A stretch of 64,000 bases of DNA from assembly GCA_046328505.1 (NCBI GenBank), contig JAXLWL010000005.1, forward strand, positions 682,001 to 746,000. The letters are read 5' to 3'. Shown piece after piece: positions 30,575-39,639 of the stretch. The notes under the pieces are model-generated. The model was not told where the DNA came from. It did not search any database and worked only from the letters and a program-made list of their open reading frames with translations. Each line of letters starts with the position of its first letter. Position 1 is the stretch's first letter. Made by a program: the position numbers and the translations under genes. The DNA comes from JBDHWG01 sp046328505. GTDB taxonomy: Bacteria > Chloroflexota > Anaerolineae > Epilineales > JAHCIE01.

Positions 30575-31408
30575 TCAGGCAAGATGGACCTCGGCTGGCG
30601 TGCGGTAGCTCAGGCTTTGGTGCGGCCGCTCGTGATTGTAGAACTGAAAGTAGGCACCCAACCCTACATGGAGCTCTGGCACCGACGCATAATCCTTCAG
30701 GTAGATGTCCTCGTACTTCACCGCCCTCCAAAGGCGCTCGACGAAGATGTTGTCCAACGCTCGACCTCGTCCATCCATGCTGACCCGCACACCGACGTCT
30801 TCCAGGCACTGGGTAAACGGCCGCGCGGTGAACTGCACCCCCTGGTCGGTGTTGAAGATGTGCGGACGCCCCTGCGCCAGCGCGTGCTTGAGCGCATCGA
30901 GGCAGAACTGACCGTCAAGAGTGTTGGACAGCTGCCAGGCGAGCACGTAGCGGCTGAACCAGTCGATGACCGCCACCAGGTACATGAAGCCGTGGTGCAT
31001 CGGAACGTACGTGATGTCGGCGCTCCAGACCTCATTGGGTCGCGTGATGGTCAGGCCACGCAGCAAGTACGGATAGACCTTGTGGTCGGGACAGGCCACC
31101 GTCGTCTTGGGCTTGGGATAGATCGCCTGCAAGCCCATCCGACGCATCAGCCGTCGCACCCGCTTGCCGTTGACAGCGTAGCCAGAGCGCCTCAGAGACG
31201 ACAAGATGCGCGGCCAGCCATAGAACGGCGTCTTGAGGTACTGCGCATCGATGAGACGCATCAAGGTCAAGTTCAACTCACTCTCGCCCGCTGGCGCGTA
31301 GTAGTAGCTGGCCCGCGGCAGCCCGATCAGCTCGCACTGCCGCCGCAAGCTGAGGCTCGGATGGTTCGGCTCGATCATGGCCCGCTTGGCCTCACTCGAA
31401 GGGGGCAA
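30575..31408 (-). CDS. IS3-family transposase OrfB (integrase core)
   Basis: This 277-residue frame begins within an HTH_21-type segment (EAKRAMIEPNHPSLSLRRQ) and has a complete rve integrase core: Asp in VWSADITYVPM, Asp in FNTDQGVQFT and Glu in IFVERLWRAVKYEDIY. It lies -1 relative to orfA. The protein is normally made as an OrfAB fusion by slippage at the A7G run around 31409-31416 (AAAAAAAG on the minus strand). A TTG is the only start available at the listed end. The frame is intact, so the element may still be active. Confidence 0.9.
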   Translation of the reverse strand: MPPSSEAKRAMIEPNHPSLSLRRQCELIGLPRASYYYAPAGESELNLTLMRLIDAQYLKTPFYGWPRILSSLRRSGYAVNGKRVRRLMRRMGLQAIYPKPKTTVACPDHKVYPYLLRGLTITRPNEVWSADITYVPMHHGFMYLVAVIDWFSRYVLAWQLSNTLDGQFCLDALKHALAQGRPHIFNTDQGVQFTARPFTQCLEDVGVRVSMDGRGRALDNIFVERLWRAVKYEDIYLKDYASVPELHVGLGAYFQFYNHERPHQSLSYRTPAEVHLA

Positions 31409-31682
31409 CTTTTTTTCCCAACCAGTCGAGCTCCATCTTCAGGCGCCCGATCTGCTCGTACAACTCGGCCTCGCGCTTGTCGGTCTCGCGCTGTCCCGAT
31501 CCTGTGCCGCGTTGGAACAGGCTGGCGCCTTGCTCCAGCAGTTGGCTCTTCCACTGGCTGATCTGGTTGGGGTGAACACCCGTCTCGCTGGCGAGTTCGG
31601 CCAGCGTCTTGGTACCTTTGGCCGCTTCCAGGGCGACCTTGAACTTGTACTCGGCGCTGAACTGACGACGTTTCTTTGGCAT
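31392..31682 (-). CDS. IS3-family transposase OrfA (HTH)
   Basis: This 96-residue DNA-binding subunit starts MPKKRRQFSAEYKFKVALEA, then has a helix-turn-helix ELASETGVHPNQISQWKSQL and a leucine-zipper-like tail ending WLGKKVAPFE. The final codons sit on the slippery A7G run used for -1 frameshifting into orfB, which overlaps by 17 nt. Confidence 0.9.
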   Translation of the reverse strand: MPKKRRQFSAEYKFKVALEAAKGTKTLAELASETGVHPNQISQWKSQLLEQGASLFQRGTGSGQRETDKREAELYEQIGRLKMELDWLGKKVAPFE

Positions 31683-31751
31683 CGGCTTGACCCTCCACGT
31701 GCTCTAGATTATGTCTTTCACCTTAGCACGTGGTCTAGTTTTCGGGGCCAA

Positions 31752-33416
31752 TTATAGCTCTAACTCATTGCGCCTTTCCGAAATCTCAGCTAACATCTCT
31801 TTAGGTGTAGGATTCAACTTCTTGAACCTGCCCTTGTGAGCGAGATGTTGCTTGACAGACTCGATTTTGAAACCATACAATCCATTCACTTGCTCGATAA
31901 GTCCGTACCCGAGCAAATGGTTGGTGTATTCAGGGGAGAGCGAGGCAAACTCCTTGAAAGTCTTTGTGTCATTAACGGCTAAATATTCGAGCATTGCGTA
32001 TTCATCAGGATAATACTGTCGCAAAACGCTCAAAATCATCTCGATATAGTTCTGATACTCCTGCGAAAATTTCGCTTTTGCTTGCTCATAGATGGCCTTA
32101 CCTACAGAGGATGGTCGCTCTGGATCCAACAGTTTATTGATAATACTGCAGACCTGGCGGATTAGAAACGGATGCCCTCCGAAATCCTCAGTTAATTTGC
32201 CGTATAGAATTTCATCGAATGTTATCCCCATAGTCTTGCCTAATTTTCGCACCATTTCCCTTGTTTGTGGAACGTCAAACCCTGGAATATACTGAAACGG
32301 TATTTGATTGAAGATCGGATTATCAAAGCCATTGGCGGAAGGGGACTCTACGCATGTTGGATTAGTACCGACCACCAAATACGTAAACACTTGCGAATGT
32401 TCTTGGAACAATGATCGCAGTGTCTGCCAGAAATAGACGAAATCGCGACCATTTCGCCAATGCTCCGACGGTGAGACTTGAAACGTTATATTTTCGATCT
32501 CGTCAAATATGAGTAGTAGGCTCTTTTGCTGAAACTTGCCGTGAATCTTGACAAGTTCTCGCTCGAACAAGATCGGTGCGTCAGTTTCTGTAAATAACTT
32601 CTCCTCCAGCGACAAAATATTCAACCCCAACTGCGACCTAATCTCGTTGAGAAGATAATATAACGCCTCATTCCAGCGTCTCTGATGAAAAGCGGGATTT
32701 TGGCAATCAACGAGTACGGCGTGAGATTCGTCTTGTGCCAGAGCCCTCATAATGCCGTAAATCAACGATGTCTTGCCAGTTTTACGCAAACCAAATATGC
32801 CAGAGCTTTCATTAGACCGATGGCGACTCGCAATCTCATGTACGAGATCCGTGCGGCCGAAGAAGTATATGTCGGTTCGTAGCGGCGATTGAAAGGCAAA
32901 CAAATCACGAGTATAGAAGTGCTCTTTGAAGCGATTTCGCATGAAGTATGGGTTGCTGTTAGGTGATAGCAGTTCATCATACACAAATGGTACAACAATG
33001 CGAGATTCCTGGTTGCTTTTCAGCAATTCTCGTAGTTTTGTCTGAACATCGGCATCCTTGCTTATTACAACCGCACAGATTCGCTCAAGGCGCAACGCCT
33101 GGAACAGGCGGATTGCATTATCAATCGCATCCAGCGTACGCGGCTCGATATCGCTATACGGACTGAATACAAACACGATCTCCCTATCGATGTTGAACAT
33201 CTCTTGGAAGTTTCTAGCAGGTTTGGCGAGAAAGAAGCGGTAGGTGCTATTGGACAACCTTACCGGGTCACCTGAACTCGTCACTTGCCATTCTCGACTG
33301 ACTGTTTGAATTATCTTGCATTCTTCATCGGTATAATCCTCTTTAAAGATAAAATGGGAATTGATGCCGGGCATAACGGCCGAAGTCATTTCGAGGCGCT
33401 CCAATTCTATCAGCAA
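31752..33416 (-). CDS. P-loop ATPase, truncated N-terminal part of an ATPase-HEPN protein
   Basis: This 554-residue frame has an N-terminal alpha/beta domain (about residues 75-150, unrecognised). A STAND/AAA-type ATPase follows, with Walker A GLRKTGKT (209-216), Walker B LLLIFDEIE (300-308) and a C-terminal winged-helix-like region ending NELEL. The stop (31752-31754) lies right at the IS3-family end. Deleting the element places the HEPN remnants (30351-30507, 28790-29009) in the same frame. The intact gene would have encoded roughly 680 residues. The codon and base composition is AT-richer than the neighbourhood, suggesting transfer. ATPase-HEPN fusions are common in defence systems; that role is inferred. 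Confidence 0.75.
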   Translation of the reverse strand: MLIELERLEMTSAVMPGINSHFIFKEDYTDEECKIIQTVSREWQVTSSGDPVRLSNSTYRFFLAKPARNFQEMFNIDREIVFVFSPYSDIEPRTLDAIDNAIRLFQALRLERICAVVISKDADVQTKLRELLKSNQESRIVVPFVYDELLSPNSNPYFMRNRFKEHFYTRDLFAFQSPLRTDIYFFGRTDLVHEIASRHRSNESSGIFGLRKTGKTSLIYGIMRALAQDESHAVLVDCQNPAFHQRRWNEALYYLLNEIRSQLGLNILSLEEKLFTETDAPILFERELVKIHGKFQQKSLLLIFDEIENITFQVSPSEHWRNGRDFVYFWQTLRSLFQEHSQVFTYLVVGTNPTCVESPSANGFDNPIFNQIPFQYIPGFDVPQTREMVRKLGKTMGITFDEILYGKLTEDFGGHPFLIRQVCSIINKLLDPERPSSVGKAIYEQAKAKFSQEYQNYIEMILSVLRQYYPDEYAMLEYLAVNDTKTFKEFASLSPEYTNHLLGYGLIEQVNGLYGFKIESVKQHLAHKGRFKKLNPTPKEMLAEISERRNELEL

Positions 33417-33616
33417 CAGATGCTGGGCTCCCGTTACCGTCGATCAGATAAACCGGTGTCTAGCATCACTCCGCTTTCGCGACATGAGACGCCTTGTTTG
33501 TCAAGACGCAAGGAATGAGGGGAATCATTAGGTGAATTATACCACAGTTGAAAGCCAAGCGGTCCGGAAGTTGCTTCTCCTTCTGGTCTGATAAGCCTGA
33601 GCAGGAAGGACAAGCG

Positions 33617-34540
33617 ATGCCTAGAGATTCACATGTGAACGAGCGATACGATGTCGTCATTGTCGGCGGTGGACCGGCCGGCCTCAACGCCGCCCTGATC
33701 CTCGGCCGCTGCCGCCGGCGGGTCCTCGTGCTGGACAACGGCCAGTACCGCAACGCCGCGTCCCACGCGATGCACGGCTACCTGACACGCGACGGCACGC
33801 CGCCGGCCGACTTTCTCCAGATGGGGCGCGACGAGCTGCGCCGCTATGACAGCGTCGAAGTTCGGTGTATCACGGCGACGGACGCCTGCCAGGTGGATGG
33901 GCGTTTCGAGATAATCCTGGACGATGGAACGGCCATCACCGCACGCAAGCTGCTGCTCGCGACGGGCATCGTCGACGAGCTGCCACCAATTGAGGGCATC
34001 GAGGCCTTCTACGGTCAGGGCGTGCATCACTGCCCCTACTGCGACGGCTGGGAGGTGCGTGACGGGCGGCTGGCGGTGTACGGCACAAGCCGACAGGGCT
34101 ACGCACTGGCGCTAGAGCTGACGGCGTGGAGCCGCGACCTCGTGCTATGCACCGATGGGCCGACGACGCTGCCTAAGCGCGACCTGGATCGCCTGGGGCG
34201 AAACGGCATCGCGGTCCGACAGGAGCCGATCGCGCGCCTGGAAGGGACGGATGGGCGGCTGGAGCGCGTGGTGTTCCAGAGCGGCGAGCCACTCGCGTGC
34301 CGCGCCCTCTTCTTCAACACGGGCTTCCAGCAGCGCTCCGACCTGGCCAGCCGCCTGAGCTGCCAGTTTACCAGGAAAGGCGCGGTGAAGACGTCGGACT
34401 ACGAGGCCACCGATACGCCAGGCTTGTACGTCGCCGGCGACGCCTCGCGCCGAGTCCAGCTCGTCATCATCGCGGCGGCGGAGGGCGCGGCGGCTGCCTT
34501 CGCCATCAACACCGATCTGCTGAGAGAAGACCTGGCCTGA
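33617..34540 (+). CDS. Thioredoxin-reductase-like FAD/NAD(P) oxidoreductase
   Basis: The product is 307 residues, with FAD-binding VIVGGGPAGLNAALILGRC near the N-terminus. The redox-type pair CPYC lies in HHCPYCDGWEVRDG (about residue 135), and the C-terminal FAD block reads DTPGLYVAGDAS. The NADPH loop is degenerate (VYGTSRQGYALALEL rather than GGGxSA), as in small ferredoxin-type or stand-alone TrxR-like proteins. The ATG at 33617 follows AGGAAGGACAAGCG; the longer frame from 33548 lacks such a site. No thioredoxin gene is adjacent. Confidence 0.85.
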   Translation: MPRDSHVNERYDVVIVGGGPAGLNAALILGRCRRRVLVLDNGQYRNAASHAMHGYLTRDGTPPADFLQMGRDELRRYDSVEVRCITATDACQVDGRFEIILDDGTAITARKLLLATGIVDELPPIEGIEAFYGQGVHHCPYCDGWEVRDGRLAVYGTSRQGYALALELTAWSRDLVLCTDGPTTLPKRDLDRLGRNGIAVRQEPIARLEGTDGRLERVVFQSGEPLACRALFFNTGFQQRSDLASRLSCQFTRKGAVKTSDYEATDTPGLYVAGDASRRVQLVIIAAAEGAAAAFAINTDLLREDLA

Positions 34541-34594
34541 GTTGCCTCACCCCACATCCATGCTAGAATCCCCCTGCGACCAAAGGGGGATTCG

Positions 34595-35578
34595 ATGGAA
34601 GCATTCTGGGGTAGTCAGCTAGACATCGTTCAGGGGCTGCAGGGGCTGGGCGGCTGGCTCACCGCGCCGATGCAGCTTCTCACGTTCATGGGCCGCGTGG
34701 AGTTCTACCTGCTCCTGCTGCCTATCCTGTACTGGTGTGTCAGCACCGCGCTGGGCCTGCGTGTCGGGATGATTCTGCTTCTGAGCGCGAGCCTCAACGA
34801 CCTGCTCAAGATGGCCTTCGCGCAGCCGCGCCCCTACTGGGTCGACCCGAGCGTGCGCGCCCTCAGTCCAGAGACGACCTTCGGCGCGCCGTCAGGGCAC
34901 GCCCAAAACGCCGTCGCCGTCTGGGGCGTCATCGCGTCGGCGATTGGCACGCGGCTCGCCTGGGCCGCCGCCATCGTTCTCATGATACTCATCGGCCTGT
35001 CCCGCGTCTATCTCGGCGCGCACTTCCTGTCGGATGTCGTAGTCGGCTGGCTCATCGGGGCATTGCTGCTGGCGGCGTTCCTGCGCTGGGAGAAGCCGGT
35101 CGGCCTCTGGTTCAAGGGGCAGAGCCTAGGCGCCCAGGTTCTTGTGGCGCTCGCGACCTCGCTTGCCCTCATCGCCGCGGCGGCGGCGCTCGCCGCGTGG
35201 CGCGGCGCAACCCCGCTGCCGGAAACCTGGGCCAGTAACGCCCGCGCGGCGAGCGGCGCGGACATTGCCCCGCTGGGTGTGCAGGCAACTCTCACAACGG
35301 CGGGTGCACTGTTTGGGCTGATCGTGGGGTGGGCGTGGCTCGATCGGCGTGGCGGCTTCTCGGCGGGCGGGGTGTGGCAAAAGCGGCTAGGGCGTCTTCT
35401 TGTCGGGATGGTTGGGCTGGCGATCCTGTGGTTTGGGCTTGGCGCTGTGTTGCCCCGCGACACGTCGCTGGTAGCCGACGTCCTGCGGTACGCGCGCTAT
35501 GCTCTGATCGGCGCATGGGTCGCGGGCATCGCGCCGTATCTGTTCCGTCGGCTGCGCCTGGCCGACCCGGCAGTGTAA
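34595..35578 (+). CDS. PAP2-family membrane phosphatase
   Basis: This 327-residue integral membrane protein has the three PAP2 phosphatase motifs: KMAFAQPRP (Kx6RP), PSGHA, and SRVYLGAHFLSDVVVG (SRx5Hx3D) around residues 70, 100 and 135. Several more hydrophobic helices follow in the C-terminal half, which is longer than in the shortest family members. The usual substrates are lipid phosphates such as undecaprenyl diphosphate or phosphatidate. The start ATG is 54 nt after the flavoprotein gene. Confidence 0.88.
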   Translation: MEAFWGSQLDIVQGLQGLGGWLTAPMQLLTFMGRVEFYLLLLPILYWCVSTALGLRVGMILLLSASLNDLLKMAFAQPRPYWVDPSVRALSPETTFGAPSGHAQNAVAVWGVIASAIGTRLAWAAAIVLMILIGLSRVYLGAHFLSDVVVGWLIGALLLAAFLRWEKPVGLWFKGQSLGAQVLVALATSLALIAAAAALAAWRGATPLPETWASNARAASGADIAPLGVQATLTTAGALFGLIVGWAWLDRRGGFSAGGVWQKRLGRLLVGMVGLAILWFGLGAVLPRDTSLVADVLRYARYALIGAWVAGIAPYLFRRLRLADPAV

Positions 35579-35952
35579 GGCACGCAGGCGGCCAGGGAGC
35601 GAATTACGGAACACACGGAATTGACGGAATAGGAATAATCTCTCAAGCGAAGCAATCTCCCGTCCTTGTCAAAGGCGGTTTGCACCGCTACGGCGTTGCT
35701 GTCATCCACCGAGAGATTGCTTCGTCGCGCTGAGGCGCTCCTCGCAATGACAGTGGTGTGTTCTGAGCAGCGAAGCGAAGCAATCTCGCGCCACGGCGAG
35801 AGGCACTCTGAGCAGTGATCTCCTGCGTTTCACCTATCGGGAGGCTGCTTCGTCAGTGGGGAGCTTTGCCCCCCACGCCCTCGAGAGACGCCCTCCTCGC
35901 AGCGACGCCGCACGCTGGTGTATGGGCAGGAACACTTCATGGTAACGTGTCT
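35579..35952. repeat. Gene-free region with two dispersed family A repeats
   Basis: No gene is seen. One repeat copy spans about 35641-35757 and is nearly identical over about 140 nt, continuing to 35800, to 39730-39890. It is a palindrome built on GCGAAGCAATCTC and GAGATTGCTTCG with ends near CTCGCAATGACAG. A second, decayed copy spans about 35766-35905 (AGCGAAGCGAAGCAATCTCG, then GGCTGCTTCGTC and CCTCCTCGCAGCGACG). Confidence 0.8.
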
Positions 35953-36771
35953 TCAGCCCGCCTGCAAGGGCGCGTACTGCGCGACCGCCGCGTCTCGCGC
36001 ATCTCGCTCGGTCGCCGCCCATTCCGTCGGCGATGGAACGACACCGGCACGCTCCCGCAGCGCCGCCTCGAATGCCGTCTGGAGCGCCGCCATCGAGGGC
36101 GCGCCGTTTGTGCGCAGCTCGTCCAGGCCGGCGACGCGCCTCGGCAACTCCTCGGCCAGCGCTGATTGCTCCTGGTTCGTTATGCCGACCAGCGCCGCCG
36201 TCTCTTCTGACGGCCAGTGAAGGTAGACGCCACCCTGCAGGAGCGCGCCCTGCCGGCGCCGCCGCTGCGCCAGCCCCACGACCTTCCGCGTTCCCACAGC
36301 GACTTCGTAGGGCGAAAGCCCGGCATAGCACACGCGCTTCAGCAATGGAGAGAGACTCCGCGTGTCGGCGCGCGCTTCGGCGACGCTGACCAGCCGCGCC
36401 GCGATGCCCAGGCTCGCCAGCGCCGCTACCCACGTCTCGCCCAACCAGCGGTAGGACTCTGTAATGTCGTGGCTGTCGAGGGGGTCATCGGGCGGCAGGG
36501 CTACATCCAGGCTCAATGAGACGCCGGTAAAGACTGCCCCGCCGCCGCTCGACCGCTTTACGACCGGCACGCCCATGGCTGCGCATACCGCGACGTTGAC
36601 GTCGCTCAGGTGTTGCCCGCTGCCCAGGACGAGCGCGGGCGGAGCGATCTCGTACCAGCGCATGGCCGGCTGCCCGGTCTCCTCCACGCCCGCCAGGAGC
36701 GCCAAGCTGGTCGCCAGCTCGCGGTCGGCAGGCTCCGCGCTCCACGGGAGAAGGCGGATGGCGCGAGTCAT
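35953..36771 (-). CDS. Lipoate-protein ligase A-like protein
   Basis: This 272-residue BPL/LplA-fold protein has KRSSGGGAVFTG (about residues 72-83, the RRxSGGGxV motif) and the VGTRKVVGLAQRRRRQGAL block containing the catalytic-type Lys, then QGGVYL. Typical members attach lipoate or octanoate to lysine of dehydrogenase or GcvH subunits. The start at 36771 is 6 nt from the stop of the formate dehydrogenase gene, so it is cotranscribed with that operon. A specific link between lipoylation and formate oxidation is not known. Confidence 0.8.
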   Translation of the reverse strand: MTRAIRLLPWSAEPADRELATSLALLAGVEETGQPAMRWYEIAPPALVLGSGQHLSDVNVAVCAAMGVPVVKRSSGGGAVFTGVSLSLDVALPPDDPLDSHDITESYRWLGETWVAALASLGIAARLVSVAEARADTRSLSPLLKRVCYAGLSPYEVAVGTRKVVGLAQRRRRQGALLQGGVYLHWPSEETAALVGITNQEQSALAEELPRRVAGLDELRTNGAPSMAALQTAFEAALRERAGVVPSPTEWAATERDARDAAVAQYAPLQAG

Positions 36772-36776
36772 AGGGC

Positions 36777-38936
36777 TTAGTATCGTCCTCTCGCCTGCTG
36801 CGCCGCGGGGTTCGGCAATTCTTCCTCGCGGGCGGGGACGACACGCACGGCGCACGCCTTGTACTCGGGAATCTTGGCCTGCGGGTCAATCGCGTCGATG
36901 GTGAGGAGGTTGGCGGCGGCTTCGGCGAAGTGGAACGGCAGAAACACCACACCTAGCGTCGCTCGCTGCGTCACCCACGCTCGCACGACGACCGCGCCGC
37001 GGCGCGAGGTCACCCGCACCGCCTTCCCGTCCTCGACCTGGATCCTCGCCGCGTCGGCGGGATGAATCTCGACGCGCGCCTCCGGATAGAGGTCGTCCAG
37101 GTGGGAGTGGCGCGTGAGCGTCCCGCCGTGCCAGTGCTCCAGCACGCGCCCCGTCGTCAGGATGAACGGGTACTCGTCGTTGGGCATCTCGACGGCCGGG
37201 TTGTATTCCAGCGGGAAGAACTTCGCTCGGCCGCGCGGGAACGTTTCGGCGAACAGGTACGGCGTGCCGGGATGATTGTCGTCGGGGACCGGGGTTTGCA
37301 GACCCACGTCCTCGATACGGTGGTACTTGACGCCCGCGTAGTCGGGAACGACCCGCCCCATCTCCTCCAGCACTTCCCACGGTCCGGCATAGCGCCAGCC
37401 CGCTGTCGCCCGCCCCAGCCGCGCCTCGATGCGCTGCGCCAGGTCGCAGATGATCGCCACGTCGGGGCGGGCCTGGCCGCGGGGCGGGACGGCGCAGCGA
37501 ACGCGCTGGACGCGGCGGTCGGTGTTGGTGAACGTGCCGTCCTTTTCCGCCCACGCCGCGGCCGGCAGGAAAACGTCGGCGAACGCGCCCGACTCATTGA
37601 TGAACAAGTCCTGCACCGCCAGGAACTCTAGTCCCTGCAACTGCCGCCGCGTGTGGTTCAGGTCCGGTTCAGACATCATCGGGTTCTCGCCCATGATGTA
37701 GAGCCCGCGAACGCCGCCAGGGCGGATGTCCGAGACAATTTCGGTCGTCGTCAGCCCACGCTGGCGGTGCAGGCCGCCCGGCTCGACGTTCCATGCTCGC
37801 TCGAACTTCTGCGCGTTCGTCTCGTCGTCTACTCGCTGGTAGCCCGGGTAGTGCCACGGCATCGCGCCGGCGTCGGACGCGCCCTGGACGTTGTTCTGCC
37901 CGCGCAGAGGGTTGAGGCCGGTTCCGCGCCGCCCAATGTGGCCCGTCAGCAGCGCCAGGTGGATCAGCGACATTGCATTCTCGGTGCCGTGCGTGTGCTC
38001 TGGAATACCGAGCGCCCAGTAGATGGCGGCGTTCCTTGCCGTGGCGTACAGGCGCGCTGCCTGGACGATGAGATTCCGATCGACGCCGGACACGGCTTCC
38101 GCGTACTCGGGTGTAAACTTCTGCATGGACGCGGCGAAGGCGTCGAAGTTCTCGGTGCGCTCGCGGATGAACGCCTCGTTGTAGAGCTTTTCTTCGAGAA
38201 TGACGTGCGCCATCGCCGAGAACACCGGCACGTCCGTCCCCGGCCTCTCTGGCAGCCAGAGCGTGGCGAAGTTGACCATCTCGACGCGCCGCGGATCAAC
38301 GACGATGAGCTTCGCGCCATGTTTCATCACCGCCGCCTTCATCTGGAGCGCAATGATGGGGTGGGTCTCAGCGGTGTTGGAGCCGGTGACGATGAAGACG
38401 TCGCTATCGACGACCTCGGCGGCGGTGTTGCTCATGGCCGCCGAGCCGACCGCCATTTGCAGCGCGACGACGGACGCGGCGTGGCACAGGCGCGTGCAGT
38501 GGTCGACGTTGTTGGTGCGGAAGACGGCGCGGAAGAGCTTCTGCAGCAGGTAGTTGTCCTCGTTCGTCGCCTTCGCGCAGCAGAAGACGGCCAGCGCCCG
38601 GCTGCCGTCCCGCCCGTAGATTTCGACCAGCCGATCCGCCGTGTAGTCCAGCGCCTCGTCCCACGTGGCCTCCCGCCACTCGGCGCGGTCGAAGGCCTGC
38701 GTCCGCTGGCCCGGCGCCTGGGGCGTCTTGCGAATCAGGGGCGTCGTGACGCGATTGGGATGGTAGAGGAAGTCGTGGCCGAAGCGGCCCTTGACGCACA
38801 GATTGCCGTGGTTGACGACGCCGTCGAAGGGCGACGTGACCTTGTAGATAAAGTCGTCGGCAATGTGCAGGTGGAGGTTGCAGCCGACGCCGCAGTAGGG
38901 GCATGTCGTGGAGACGACTCGTTCGGAAGCCAACAT
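36777..38936 (-). CDS. fdhA: Formate dehydrogenase catalytic subunit (molybdopterin oxidoreductase)
   Basis: This 719-residue bis-MGD enzyme has an N-terminal [4Fe-4S] site C12-x2-C15-x3-C19 and C47 (CPYCGVGC, NLCVKGR). The active-site Cys-His pair C151-H152 lies in TRLCHAASV, the position occupied by Sec or Cys in formate dehydrogenases. A late molybdopterin-binding domain carries FILTTGRVLEHWHGGTLTRHS. It therefore fits a Cys-type formate dehydrogenase. With the upstream Fe-S subunit (1 nt away) and NuoEF-like diaphorase it should form a soluble NAD-dependent complex like FdsABG. The N-terminal Fe-S region that FdsA carries is a separate gene here. Confidence 0.88.
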   Translation of the reverse strand: MLASERVVSTTCPYCGVGCNLHLHIADDFIYKVTSPFDGVVNHGNLCVKGRFGHDFLYHPNRVTTPLIRKTPQAPGQRTQAFDRAEWREATWDEALDYTADRLVEIYGRDGSRALAVFCCAKATNEDNYLLQKLFRAVFRTNNVDHCTRLCHAASVVALQMAVGSAAMSNTAAEVVDSDVFIVTGSNTAETHPIIALQMKAAVMKHGAKLIVVDPRRVEMVNFATLWLPERPGTDVPVFSAMAHVILEEKLYNEAFIRERTENFDAFAASMQKFTPEYAEAVSGVDRNLIVQAARLYATARNAAIYWALGIPEHTHGTENAMSLIHLALLTGHIGRRGTGLNPLRGQNNVQGASDAGAMPWHYPGYQRVDDETNAQKFERAWNVEPGGLHRQRGLTTTEIVSDIRPGGVRGLYIMGENPMMSEPDLNHTRRQLQGLEFLAVQDLFINESGAFADVFLPAAAWAEKDGTFTNTDRRVQRVRCAVPPRGQARPDVAIICDLAQRIEARLGRATAGWRYAGPWEVLEEMGRVVPDYAGVKYHRIEDVGLQTPVPDDNHPGTPYLFAETFPRGRAKFFPLEYNPAVEMPNDEYPFILTTGRVLEHWHGGTLTRHSHLDDLYPEARVEIHPADAARIQVEDGKAVRVTSRRGAVVVRAWVTQRATLGVVFLPFHFAEAAANLLTIDAIDPQAKIPEYKACAVRVVPAREEELPNPAAQQARGRY

Positions 38937-38937
38937 A

Positions 38938-39639
38938 TCAGTCTCCTCGCCGCTTCGCGCGCCGCCGTTCCGTGCGGCTCATCTGCATAATCTCGTCCGG
39001 TGTGGCTCCCTGCTGGAGCAGCCACTCGCGCCGCGGCTTGAGCGCGCCGGTTGGACACACCCCCACGCACTGACCGCAGAACACGCACGTCGTCTCCGGC
39101 ATCGGCCGGTCGAAGAACGTCGCGATGCTCGTCTCGAAGCCGCGCCCGCTGAAGTTGATGGCGTAGGCGTACTGGGCATCGTCGGCGCACACCTGGACGC
39201 AGCGCCAGCATAGCACGCACTTGGCGTAGTCGCGGATGAACATCGGGTTGTCATCGAGGACGGGCAGTGCCCGCCGCTCGCCGTCGAACCGCGCCGTGTC
39301 CGCGCCGTAGTCCTGGCTGTAGTGCTGGATATCCGGCGCTTCGCTCAGGTCGACCGCCGAGCCGAGCATCTCCAGGATCGTCTTTCGGCTGCGCTCAACT
39401 CGTTCGGTACGGGTGTGCACGGCCATTCCCTCGCGCACCTGCGCGACACACGACGGCGATAGGAGGCGCGCGCCTTCGACTTCCACGACGCACATGCGGC
39501 ACACGGCGTTCGAGGTGCACGCCTCGTGGTAGCAGATGGTCGGGATGGTTGTGCCGAGGCTCTGCGCCGCCTGCAGGATCGTCGTCCCTTCCGGAACCGT
39601 CACCGTCTGCCCGTCTATCGTGAGCGTGACATTTGCCAT
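38938..39639 (-). CDS. Formate dehydrogenase Fe-S subunit (NuoG N-terminal-like)
   Basis: This 233-residue electron-transfer protein has a plant-type [2Fe-2S] domain (C36-x10-C47-x2-C50-x13-C64) and two [4Fe-4S] clusters (CVLCWRCVQVC and CVFCGQCVGVCP). The His-Cys3 cluster that lies between these in NuoG and FdsA is absent: there is no Cys between residues 65 and about 148. The start at 39639 follows GGAGAG. It would pass electrons from the catalytic subunit to the NuoEF-like subunit. Confidence 0.85.
   Translation of the reverse strand: MANVTLTIDGQTVTVPEGTTILQAAQSLGTTIPTICYHEACTSNAVCRMCVVEVEGARLLSPSCVAQVREGMAVHTRTERVERSRKTILEMLGSAVDLSEAPDIQHYSQDYGADTARFDGERRALPVLDDNPMFIRDYAKCVLCWRCVQVCADDAQYAYAINFSGRGFETSIATFFDRPMPETTCVFCGQCVGVCPTGALKPRREWLLQQGATPDEIMQMSRTERRRAKRRGD

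Larger units (their letters stand above)
30508..31750 (-). mobile_element. IS3-family insertion sequence
   Basis: The ends are inferred from imperfect inverted repeats: TGGTCCCAAATGCAAGACCACG at the left, and on the other strand TGGCCCCGAAAACTAGACCACG at the right, about 1,243 bp apart. A second shared block, TAAGGTGAARGAC, lies further in. The flanking trinucleotides (ACT and ATT) agree at two of three bases, so a clean target duplication is not shown. It carries orfA and orfB with a likely -1 frameshift. It lies exactly between the ATPase gene and its HEPN remainder. Confidence 0.85.

Noticed and set aside
30349..30582. A 77-codon minus-strand open frame starting MPEWVC
   Set aside because: It runs across the IS3-family end in a frame that does not match the ATPase-HEPN remnants.
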